Source: Calonectria ilicicola
Taxonomy: Eukaryota > Ascomycota > Sordariomycetes > Hypocreales > Nectriaceae
Reading direction: 5' to 3'
DNA: 64,000 nucleotides
Assembly: GCA_020809705.1 (NCBI GenBank)
Contig: CP085828.1
Location: 3,596,001-3,660,000, forward strand
The position numbers and the translations under genes are program-made. Positions within the stretch are counted from its first letter, which is position 1. Every line of letters begins with the position of its first letter. Below, in pieces: positions 32,129 through 42,121 of the stretch. Below the pieces are notes generated by a model. It ran no database searches. It was not told where the DNA came from and saw only the letters and a list, made by a program, of their open reading frames with translations.

Positions 32129-35100
32129 ATGTCTGGCTTTCTTGAGAACGCCTACAGTCTCGTCCACCAGGACAATGCTGCTGACGTCCCCACCGTCTCC
32201 GATCTGCGCATGCAGTTGGAGAAGGGGACGGACGAGACCAAGGTCGATACCATGAAGCGCATTCTCACAATCATGCTCAACGGCGATCCTATGCCTACCC
32301 TCCTCATGCACATCATTAGATTCGTTATGCCTTCCAAGTATAAGCCTCTCAAGAAGCTCCTCTACTTCTACTACGAGATCTGCCCCAAGCTTGACAGCAG
32401 CGGCAAGCTCAAGCAGGAGATGATTCTTGTTTGGTACGTCCTCACCGTTCGCTCTTCCACACCCTATTGCGCCTTGCTAACACGTCCTACCACAGCAATG
32501 GCATCCGAAATGATCTCCAGCACCCCAACGAGTACATTCGAGGCAACACTCTGCGATTCCTTTGCAAGCTGAGGGAACCCGAGCTCATTGAGCCCCTCCT
32601 ATCTTCGGCACGATCCTGCCTTGAGCACCGACACGCTTACGTCCGAAAGAACGCCGTTTTCGCCATCTCGTCAATTTTCTTGCACTCTCCTTCCTTGATT
32701 CCCGACGCTTCAGAACTTATTTCCACCTTCTTAGACGGTGAGACCGATGCTACATGCAAGAGGAATGCTTTTGCCGCCCTGGCTAGCATTGACCACGATG
32801 CTGCGCTCGTCTACCTCAGCTCTGTATTCGAGGGCATTCCCAACGCAGAGGAGCTCCTGCAGCTCGTGGAGCTAGAGTTCATTCGCAAGGATGCTGTTCA
32901 AAACTCACAGAACAAGGTCCGTTTCACACATGCCCAGAAAGCGCACTCTCTGACCGAATTGATAGGCTCGTTACCTAAGATTAATCTTCGACCTCCTAGA
33001 AGCTGGCGCATCTACAGTTGTTTACGAGGCTGCTTCTTCACTTACCGCTCTAACCAAGAACCCCGTGGCTGTCAAGGCTGCCGCTTCCAAATTTATTGAG
33101 CTGAGCATTAAGGAGGCTGACAACAACGTCAAGCTTATTGTCCTCGATCGAGTTGATCAGCTGCGAAAGAAGAACGAGGGTGTCTTGGACGACTTGACGA
33201 TGGAAATCCTGCGGGTCCTTACCAGTACCGATATCGACGTGCGACGAAAGGCTCTTGGAATTGCTCTTGAGATGGTTTCAAGCAAGAATGTTGAAGAAGT
33301 TGTGCTTTTGCTTAAGAAGGAACTTTCCAAGACGGTCGATCAAGAATACGAGAAGAACGCCGAGTACCGATCACTTCTCATCCACTCCATTCACCAATGC
33401 GCTATCAAGTTTTCCGAAGTCGCCTCCAGTGTTGTAGAGCTGCTTATGGACTTTATCGCAGACTTTAACAATGCTTCTGCTGTTGATGTCATTAACTTCG
33501 TCAAGGAGGTTGTCGAAAAATTCCCCAACCTTCGAACCACAATCATCGGTCGACTAGTATCAACCCTGGGCGAAGTTCGAGCTGGCAAGGTTTACCGAGG
33601 AATCTTGTGGATTATTGGCGAGTACTCTCTCGAGGAGAAGGATATCCGAGATGCATGGAGAAGGATACGCGCTAGCCTGGGCGAGATGCCTATTCTCGCC
33701 TCCGAGCAGCGTCTGCTAGACTCCCACGACGACGAACAGAAGTCAGAAGACCACGTTAACGGAACCTCAAAGCCAGCTGCACCCAGTGGCTCGCGAAAGG
33801 TCCTCGCTGATGGCACCTACGCCACTGAAACCGCCCTTACCAGCCAGTCATCCGCGGCTGCCAAGTTGGAGGCCGTGAAGTCTGCTCAGAAGCCTCCTCT
33901 GCGCCAGCTCATCCTAGATGGCGACTACTACCTCGCTACCGTACTCTCTTCGACTCTTGTTAAGCTTGTGATGCGTCATGCTGAGATCTCATCTGACAAG
34001 GCTCGCACTAACGCATTGAGAGCTGAGGCTATGCTTATCATGATCTCAATCATCCGTGTTGGACAATCCCAGTTCGTCAAGGCACCTATCGATGAGGATT
34101 CAGTGGATCGTATCATGTCATGTGTGCGATCTCTCGCTGAATTCGAACAGAAGAAGGAACTCGAGACAGTCTGGCTCGACGACACCCGCAAGGCGTTCCG
34201 TGCCATGGTCCAGGTCGAGGAAAAGAAGCGAGCTGCCAAGGAGGCCGTTGAAAAGGCAAAGGCTGCTGTGCAGGTTGATGACGTTGTTTCAATTCGACAA
34301 CTCTCAAAGAAGAACGCGACCGACGGCTTGGAGGAGATTGAAGTCGATCTTGAGAGAGCAACTGGCGGTGAATCAACGACTGAAGACCTCTCCTCCAAAC
34401 TCAGCCGAGTGGTTCAACTCACTGGTTTCTCGGATCCTGTATATGCTGAGGCATACGTCAAGGTGCACCAATTTGATATCATTCTTGATGTCCTCCTAGT
34501 GAACCAGACGACCGAGACATTACAAAACCTATCGGTTGAGTTTGCAACTTTGGGTGACCTTAAGGTTGTCGAGCGACCCACGACGCAAAACCTCGGCCCC
34601 CATGATTTCCACAATGTGCAGTGCACAATTAAGGTGTCATCTACTGACACCGGCGTCATTTTCGGTAACGTGGTGTACGACGGAGCGCACTCTACTGACA
34701 CCAACGTGGTGATCCTAAATGACTTGCACGTGGATATTATGGACTACATTCAGCCCGCCACTTGCACCGAGACACAGTTCCGCACCATGTGGACTGAATT
34801 CGAGTGGGAGAACAAGGTCAACATTAACTCCAAGGCCAAGTCACTACGAGAATTCCTTGGCCAATTGATGGCATGCACAAATATGAACTGCTTGACACCG
34901 GAGGCCAGTCTTAAGGGTGACTGTCAATTCCTGAGCGCTAACCTTTATGCCCGCAGTGTGTTTGGTAAGTTATCAGATGTCGGATGGATATAATTGCAGT
35001 TGCTAACAATGGTGTAGGTGAGGATGCTCTTGCCAACCTCAGTATCGAGAAGGAGGGTGAAGATGGCCCCATTACCGGTTTTGTCCGTATAAGAAGTCGA

Positions 35101-35166
35101 TCCCAGGGCCTGGCACTTAGCCTTGGTTCGCTTAAGGGCCTGAACAAGATTGGATCGAGCTCGTAG
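32129..35166 (+). CDS. sec26: Coatomer beta subunit (beta-COP, Sec26)
   Basis: Four exons, 32129-32433, 32496-32916, 32966-34964 and 35018-35166, 957 residues, the usual size. Introns are 62, 49 and 53 nt with good branch sites (GCTAAC in the first and last). The N-terminal two-thirds is an adaptin-like HEAT solenoid ([40 protein letters not shown]). A linker with [16 protein letters not shown] follows, then the appendage domain ([48 protein letters not shown]). beta-COP is part of the COPI F-subcomplex for Golgi-to-ER retrograde vesicles and binds Arf1. COG8 at the left edge acts in the same transport. Confidence 0.96.
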
Positions 35167-35867
35167 GGTGAGAAGGTCGCTAAGACGATCTGAGTGCCTG
35201 TGCTGTTTATTGAGCGCCAGTGCTGGTACACTACAATAGTTATGACGATGAGAGGAGCGGAGTCAGGGGTGGAGCATGTTAATGGGTGTTTTCCCTCCAA
35301 AAGGCTATGCGAAAGGTCCCCTGGTAGAGTCAAATGTAGCAGGTTAGGTAGACAATGATTTTCAGACATGGATTCATGTGGTTCAAGCACAATGGGCGTC
35401 ACGAAGCAAAGTGTATGAAGAGTGTATGAAGGCTTGGGGTTACGAGAGTTGGACCCCGTTATTAAAATCTATGAATTTATTTAGTCATGTGAAGTGACAA
35501 TGGGGTATGTAATTGTGATGTAATGAACAGGGGGGGGCGCTTTCCAGATCAGTCTCTGTACATTGAAAGGGGGTGGGATATATGTGTGCGGTGTGTGGTA
35601 AACAAGAAGCAGCGCTAATACCAGACCCAGATAAACTCCACGAAAACAGGTATGAAAGAACAGCAAAGCAGGGGTATTATTCAGACGTGACCAAGGCAAG
35701 GGTAACACAATATCAATCAGTATGGATGCAGATGCCATATATGCTGAGGTGGCCATGTGCCGGAGGGGGGCGGGAAGAGGCAGTGAGGAGGCGCGGAAGT
35801 CATCCCAGGTGGAATATCCGTCAGATGGTAGTTGAGTAAAGGGGGTTTAGAATCGTCAGATGGCGAG
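35167..35867. other. Convergent spacer SEC26 / UBTD-like gene
   Basis: 701 bases between facing stop codons. No gene seen; 3' UTRs expected. Confidence 0.55.
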
Positions 35868-36917
35868 CTAGCGGTTGAAGACTAGTGCGTTGACGACATG
35901 GCCAGGCTGCCAGCCTTGCGCAGCGAGGGACGAATTCTCCTTGAGAATCTTACCCATGTACGCTATGCGGATCTTCTTTGTCGATGCGAGCTAGATAACG
36001 TTAGTGGGTTGGTTTTCGGCCATGTAGAGGGAACTGCCGCCAGGCAATTGGTTGGTTTAACAAAAGACTTACACCGGCTTTTTGGGCAATCTTTCTGGCA
36101 ACGGTTCTGATAGGCTCGGACTCGCCGATGGTGAGCTTGATGTCTTGCCCGTTTTCGCTCAGCCGAGCACGGATTGCCACTTGCTCCCGTGCATCAATGA
36201 CTTCTTTGCCCTTTTCTCGCTTCTTCCGCTTAATCTCGTCGACGTCGTCATCCTCATCGTCCTCGTCGGTCAAGTCATCTTCAGCTGTGGTGTCTTCGCC
36301 AGCCGTCGAGCCACCTTTTGGCGACTCGGTTGACTCCTCAACCACATTGCGAGGGTCACAGACAACCCATTCGGGGAGCTGGTAGTAGTTTCCAAGAGAA
36401 TCGTAGACGCCGTTGACAAGGTTACCAGTCGGTAGGGAGATTTCAGCGGCGGAGAGGATCATCTGGGCAGTGGCGAGACCGTCGGAACCGTCCTCCTGAG
36501 CGTCCTGGGCGACTGGGTCCCAAAGCACCTGGAGAGCGGCATGGACCGTCTGCCATATCTCAGCCCTTCCTGTGACTCGAGTGTCGAAGAAATCGGCTCG
36601 CTCTCGTGCAAGCTGGGACTTGGTCCATGTGCGATCGCGGGAGGTCCATTCGTGGCGTCGCAGGGGCTTGTCGATGTGCTGGTCGAGAGGGCGCTGTTCA
36701 CGTCGGCGTCTCCGCGAGGGGCCCTGAGCTTGTGGGTGGGCTGGTTCGGGGAGCGACAGCGGAGGAGGGTTGATGGCGCGAGAGGAAGCGTTTGGAGCAC
36801 CGCCCGGATAGGGTGAGTTAGGCCCCGAAGAGCGCGAGAAGCAGCAGCCCTATATGCGCAATGGGGGTTAGCAGACCGATCGACAGGAGAGGGGGGCGAG
36901 GATTTGCATCGCACCAT
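35868..36917 (-). CDS. Ubiquitin-domain protein, UBTD1/2 (DC-UbP) type
   Basis: Three coding exons on the minus strand: 36917-36915 (ATG only), 36849-36073 and 35990-35868, 300 residues. Intron 1 (65 nt, GTGCGA donor, TGCTAAC branch, ATATAG acceptor) joins ATG to GGCTGCTGC, giving MGCCFSR, a good N-myristoylation/palmitoylation signal as in animal UBTD proteins. Intron 2 is 82 nt. Residues about 55-170: the UBTD N-terminal ubiquitin-binding domain (RRHEWTSRDRTWTKSQLARERADFFDTRVTGR...). An acidic linker (TAEDDLTDEDDEDDD) follows, then a C-terminal ubiquitin-like fold (about 205-300: VAIRARLSENGQDIKLTIGESEPIRTVARKIA...GKILKENSSLAAQGW). Probably a membrane-attached adaptor in ubiquitin signalling; the fungal role is not established. 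Confidence 0.88.
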
Positions 36918-39467
36918 GTTTGGCCGTTTGTTGACGGTTGGACGGGTGAGGCTCGGGCTTGGGCGTAAGAGAGGACGTCGTTGGATGCGCAGCAGCACAG
37001 CCAGTCCCACCCTAAAAAAAAATAGACGACGGCTAAACAAGAGCAAGTCCAAGGAAAAAGAAGAAAAAGGAATAACCGTCGACCGAAGTCTAGAACTTGC
37101 TGGCCATTGCTATCCCGAATTGAAAGAATCGCAAGACCCAAAAACAATGCAAAGAGGTGGTGAAACGAAAAATAGGAATTCAAAGAGGAGAAGGAGGGGC
37201 CGTCGGCAGTGGCAATATGAGAGCAAGGCCCTGTGTCAGTTGACTGATGGTGTCAATGAAGAACAGAGGGAGAAAAGAGCCCAAAGTGGCAGGTTTGTAC
37301 TAACGCCGCTAGCAAATCTGGGCCACGAGGTGACAGGGACGGACACAGTTGGGGGACCCAGGGAACAGGGGACAGGGGGAGGCGCAACGAGTAAGAGTCA
37401 GGAAGAGCGGGTCGGTTGAGGGGAGGAAAGGACAAGACGTTGTGGCCAAGACGTGGGCGCTATTTAGTAAGGGGAGCTTCAGCTTAGGCTAGGCTCCGGA
37501 AGCGGCGAATTGAGTTGCGCGAGGCTGTTTTGATGCCTTCTTGGGGGAATCCGGACCGGTTAAAAGCAATGAGGAATCAATAATTACGGCAGGGAGACAG
37601 ATGGGAAAGGCGGGGGGGGAGGACGGCGCGGGGAGGGGAGAGAGACACAATGGGGAGAGAGGAGAAAGAGAGAGAGGAGAAAATCTGGGGAGGAGGAAAA
37701 AGAAAGAAAAAAAAAGAGAGGGAAACCAAAATTAAAAAATTAAGAAGCAGAAAAAAAAACAGAAAACGATTCCGTGTCATGACTCTCAGAGTCGCAATTG
37801 TCAAAGCCCACAACACATGTCTTTACCACTGAGACAGCGGCGCGCTAAAGATTACAGATTCACAAGCTACGTCAACAAAGGAACTGCCGCGGGTAACATG
37901 GCTCTGCAGCGGTAGGGATCGTGCCCCCAGCGCCAGAGGCGGCTTTTGGCGAAGAGAGACAGACGCAGACGTGGACTAACATGTCGAGGTGGTGCCGGAG
38001 GTGGGGTTTTCATGCGCTGGTGGGCATTCGCTAGTGGGCATATCGCTGGCTGCATTGCACACACGATGGATGCTTGGGGAAGTCCAAGCTAGACAGACGA
38101 GCTGGAGAAAGGGATGGTTGCGGTTCGTCCTGGCGGAATGGGCTCATCGCCATAACTCGGGCGAATTCCACGGGGTTGCGCACAGTCCTGGTTGCCATTG
38201 TCACGACGCCGACCGCATTGATCTAATTAGGTCGCTGGGTAAGGTAAGCATGTCCAAGACACACATACTGCACAAACATAGACATTACCCATATATTATT
38301 CACGGATGGATTGGACACGATGGGATGGCTGTGTGCATTGACCGACCCGCCGCCTTGTTTAGTCTGACCTCAACTATTGGCACCCAACCTATTTACTACT
38401 ACTATATTCTGTATAGAATTTGGGAGTGAGAGAAAAAAAGAAAAACGAAGTGCCGGCCTCAAGGTATAAATAAATAAAAAACATCCCCTCTTCCTCCTTG
38501 TCCTGCCCGCTTCGTCATCCCACTCATTGGCTACAGCAGCTGTAACCTTTGGCGACACTACATCTCAGCTGCATGTAAGCTGTCGCATGTGGTGGGTTCT
38601 CCGCCGTGCCGTTTGCATACCTCAGCCACGCCGCGTCATCGCAGCATTTCTCATCACGGAGCCAAGCCAATACCTGGGGGATCGATGAAGCTAAAATACG
38701 ATTGAGGGGTTTCGTGAATCCCTCTCGGTATCTGATCCAATAGCGTTGCCCCAGCTAAAGAGCAAATGACGAGCACCGTTCCTCCGTTGACAAACGCCCA
38801 TGTCATGTGCTTATCTCGACATCCAGCTAACCTAAACTCGTATTCATCATGAGCTATCGATCGCCAGCGCAATTCGTTTCGTGTGGAGGTGATAATCGGC
38901 GGATAAAATATTATCGACTTGATTTAAATGCAGCTCTTGTCCAAATTTGGTTTTTTGTGATGAGCTACATTCATTCATTCATTCGCAAATCCAGTCCACC
39001 CTATATACCAGCCAAACGGACATACAACCATGGAATGGAATTTAAAACAAAATCAAGCTAAATACCAAAATATCAAGTTCATCAGAATTATATCGCATTA
39101 TTCTCACTGAGAACGATATTTTAATCATCACGTCTATGGTTGTGCTGGGGGATAATAATAAATCCTGTGCCATGTGCGTGGTGATTGGCGTGTTTGCCAG
39201 ACTCACCGAGGTGAGCGAGTCCCACCTCCAGCAACTTCTCCACTGGTGCAGCTCACCTTGACCACCTTCTCAACCACTTTAATCGCGTCGCGTAACCTCA
39301 TTTCTATGCATACCGTGAGCTGACCAGGCCGAATCACCAATAAATAGATCCAAGCACTAGCCATTAAAAGACCAAACCACCCTTAGGCAGTTGCAAATTC
39401 CTAGTATTACAAGCAACTTGGCTGCTGCTTGGATCTCTGCCGCAAAACCTCACCACTCCTCAAACCC
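36918..39467. other. Long divergent non-coding stretch
   Basis: 2,550 bases between the UBTD-like gene and KMT1. Contains a polypurine tract (see 37652-37725). I found no gene that survives inspection: the longer frames lack ATG and are compositionally biased. Confidence 0.5.
37652..37725 (+). repeat. Polypurine tract
   Basis: Two almost adjoining pure A/G runs, 37652-37683 (32 nt) and 37687-37725 (39 nt), preceded by G-rich sequence from about 37600. Low complexity, strongly strand-asymmetric. Confidence 0.8.
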
Positions 39468-40604
39468 ATGGAGCGAGCCACAGAAAGACACTTTTTTCAA
39501 CATGGGAAAGACGTACGCGGACTCTCTTGGAGTCGTGGAGATGCTGCCAGCTGACATGGTTTAGGGCAAAGAGCTCGAGAAGGACGGCTGTCACTGGTGC
39601 CAGATTCGGACATTTCCCACACATAAACTGGCACCAATTACCATTGTCAACGAGGTTGACACCGAGACCCTGCCAAAGGGGTTTCGCTTTATCAAGAACA
39701 ATGTTCTTGGTAGCGGTGTAGAGCCCGCCGAGGATAGTTTCCGCAGCGGCTGTGCCTGCACCGACGACGGTGAGTGCCAGTACACCGGCTGCTTGTGCCT
39801 GGCCGACCTGGACGAGGAGGACTACACTGGCGCCAGTGGAATGGACCTGGACAGGCCCAAGTCTCAGAGGAAGGCCTACGCGTACCACACCCACGGATCC
39901 AAGGCGGGGATTTTGCGTTCTGGAATCCATACCTCGAAAATGCCTATTTACGAGTGCCACCAGGGTTGCTCATGCAGCGTCGACTGTCCCAACCGTGTAG
40001 TCGAGCGTGGCCGAACAATCCCGCTTCAGATATTCCGAACTGCAGACCGTGGATGGGGTGAGTAAATGCAATATTTGTTGGGCATGATGAAATGACGGGG
40101 GTTACTGACATTCTACCCTCTCGTGACTGATTAGGTGTTCGATGTCCCGTTCCCATCAGGAAGGGCCAGTTTGTGGATCGCTATGTTGGTGAGATTATCA
40201 CGCCCAAGGAGGCGGACCGCCGCCGTTCTGAGTCAGCCGTGTCCCAGAAGAAAGACGTGTATCTCTTTGCTCTCGACAAGTTCACCGATCCCAATTCCCT
40301 GGATCCACGCCTGGGAGGGCCGCCGCTGGAAGTTGATGGAGAGTTCATGGCTGGCCCCACGCGCTTCATCAACCACTCCTGTGACCCGAACATGCGTATT
40401 TTCGCCCGAGTAGGAGATCATGCAGACAAACACATTCACGACCTGGCATTGTTTGCCATCAAAGACATCCCCAGGGGCGAAGAGCTGACTTTTGACTATG
40501 TCGATGGGGTGGCAGACGTGGGCGAGGAACCCGACGAAGGCCAGCTGGATCATATGACAAGATGTCTATGTGGTAGCAAAAAGTGCAGAAAGTTTATCTG
40601 GTAA
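39468..40604 (+). CDS. kmt1: Histone H3 lysine-9 methyltransferase (KMT1/DIM-5/Clr4 type)
   Basis: Three exons, 39468-39512, 39565-40057 and 40135-40604, 335 residues; N. crassa DIM-5 is of nearly equal length. Like DIM-5 it has no chromodomain. Introns are 52 nt (GTACGC...TTTAG, with an in-frame TAG that forces splicing) and 77 nt (GTGAGT...ATTAG). Pre-SET: nine-Cys zinc cluster (SGCACTDDGECQYTGCLC ... ECHQGCSCSVDCPNRVV). SET: RFINHSCDPN from Arg256 and ELTFDY. Post-SET: CLCGSKKC. It should trimethylate H3K9 and nucleate heterochromatin/HP1 binding. The ATG at 39468 joins in phase with exon 2; the ATG at 39502 does not. Confidence 0.93.
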
Positions 40605-41047
40605 TCTTGCTGTTATGTGCTGAAACAATGATAGACCAGGATTTTTTAATGAATCTCATAGCACATGCCTGATGTCCCTGAATACAAAGCGCCCTTCTGT
40701 GCCTGACATGCGCCTAATCTGACGAGTCAATATGCGTCCAGGACCAACTATGAATTGTCATTTGAAAGAAGTAATATTTAAGAAGTCATTTTCAATGCAA
40801 TGTCCTTGTTCAGCTACACGTACTGTCTCTGAACAAGAACACCTGCCACGTGTTCACGCCCATCTTCCCATTCTTTGTCCACCCTCATATTTCCAAAATG
40901 AGGCATTCCAATTTACATACCTGCCTGCCTGGTTTTTTCTTTCAACTGGCTTTGCATCTATATAAACAACCAAGAAATCCCCCAAACTTTATTTATTTCA
41001 AATAAACTACCCCAGAGCTTGCATTTATCAAATTGTTTGGTATTACG
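40605..41047. other. Spacer KMT1 / orphan gene
   Basis: 443 bases, same-strand neighbours. Holds the promoter of the next gene, with a TATA box at 40959-40966. Confidence 0.55.
40959..40966 (+). promoter_or_regulatory. TATA box of the orphan gene
   Basis: TATATAAA, 82 bases before the ATG at 41048, within an AT-rich leader. A well-defined TATA box suggests a regulated rather than constitutive promoter. Confidence 0.5.
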
Positions 41048-42121
41048 ATGGCAAAGGTAGCGTCAACGCGATTCAGATCCGAGCCATCACAGCTGGAAAA
41101 GTCCGCTTCTGGAGGAAAGATGGTGAACGGACAAGCTGTCAAGGATGAAAAAATCACAGAAGCCAAAAACAGAAAAGCCGAGTTCACCGATGCGCCTAAG
41201 TTGCAAGAGGAAACCGAAGGGCCAAAGAAGTCGAACTTAGGGGTGCTCAGGATACTCCGGCGCCGAAAGCTCACGCAGCAGCCTCACATTGAGCGACAGA
41301 TTTCTCGCGGGCGGCCAGATACAAAAAAGACTTGGTGCGGCCAGAAGCACTGCCTTTCAGAAAAACTCATATTCGACTTGCCCGTTGGCTGCTTCATGGA
41401 CAGAAGGCTCAGCAAGATTGAGCTGCCAGTAATCGACTACCACAAGCGCTTTGTCGTGGCCGTGGTGGAACACACTTTCCCGGACCTCACAGACTTTGCG
41501 GCCAAGACGGCCAAACTACGAGCCATCTGGTCGTTTGTTGACTCCCCGCCCATCCGGGCTTCCTTTTGGAGATGCAAGAGGCTGTGTCTGGATAACGAAC
41601 TTCGGACCAGCTCAGAAAACCTAAAGGTGGCGCTGATGGATGTTCAGCCCATCTTTCAAGATGCCATGTTCGGAGCCAAGACGTCGGAACGAGTAGACTT
41701 TGTCCACAAGCACTTGGATGTGGATGATGAAGCGCCCCGGGACTTGAAGTTCGCTCTCTTGCAGTTCCTATTCAGGGCGGAGCTGTTTCGCCGACACGAA
41801 ACGTGCCACTCGACCGCTTGGGCCATGGAGGACCCTGAGCAAGTCGGGCGATTCTTGACTGCTCTGACGTTCAACTACTGGAAGATGGACTGGGACTGCT
41901 GTTTCAGGGAACAGAACATGCTCTTTGATCAAGAATGGGATCGCACATGGGATGAATGGCTTGCCAAGTTCCCCATGCACTCGTGCCAACTGAGCGGTGG
42001 CGGCAAAGAGATGGTTGTCCGGGAGGAGCACGAGGGATCAGAGGAGGATGTTCTCAAGAATATCGGATACTTGGGCGGGGTTGGTACATGGGAAGGATCC
42101 TATCGTCCGACTCGGAAATGA
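41048..42121 (+). CDS. Unrecognised protein, 357 residues
   Basis: Single exon from the ATG at 41048 (MAKVAS). I do not recognise the family. Residues 1-90 are basic and Lys/Glu/Ser-rich, probably disordered. From about residue 95 there is a compact, Trp/Cys/Phe-rich globular part (TWCGQKHCLSEKLIF; FVVAVVEHTFPDLTDFAAKTAKLRAIWSFVDS; FWRCKRLCLDNELR; WKMDWDCCFREQNMLFDQEWDRTWDEWLAKF). No signal peptide or membrane segment. Coding is supported by a long uninterrupted frame, protein-like composition and a TATA box upstream. It lies 443 bp downstream of KMT1 on the same strand. Could be a lineage-specific fungal protein. Confidence 0.7.
   Translation: MAKVASTRFRSEPSQLEKSASGGKMVNGQAVKDEKITEAKNRKAEFTDAPKLQEETEGPKKSNLGVLRILRRRKLTQQPHIERQISRGRPDTKKTWCGQKHCLSEKLIFDLPVGCFMDRRLSKIELPVIDYHKRFVVAVVEHTFPDLTDFAAKTAKLRAIWSFVDSPPIRASFWRCKRLCLDNELRTSSENLKVALMDVQPIFQDAMFGAKTSERVDFVHKHLDVDDEAPRDLKFALLQFLFRAELFRRHETCHSTAWAMEDPEQVGRFLTALTFNYWKMDWDCCFREQNMLFDQEWDRTWDEWLAKFPMHSCQLSGGGKEMVVREEHEGSEEDVLKNIGYLGGVGTWEGSYRPTRK

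Noticed and set aside
37740..37860. tRNA-like sequence on the minus strand with an A-box-like GTCTCAGTGGTAAAGAC
   Set aside because: No B-box (GGTTCGANTCC) at the right distance and no acceptor-stem pairing that I could build; at best a decayed relic.
38654..38872. 72-codon minus-strand frame with a hydrophobic segment
   Set aside because: Starts with TTG; the ATG inside leaves about 50 residues. A splice acceptor-like site precedes it, but no upstream exon could be found.
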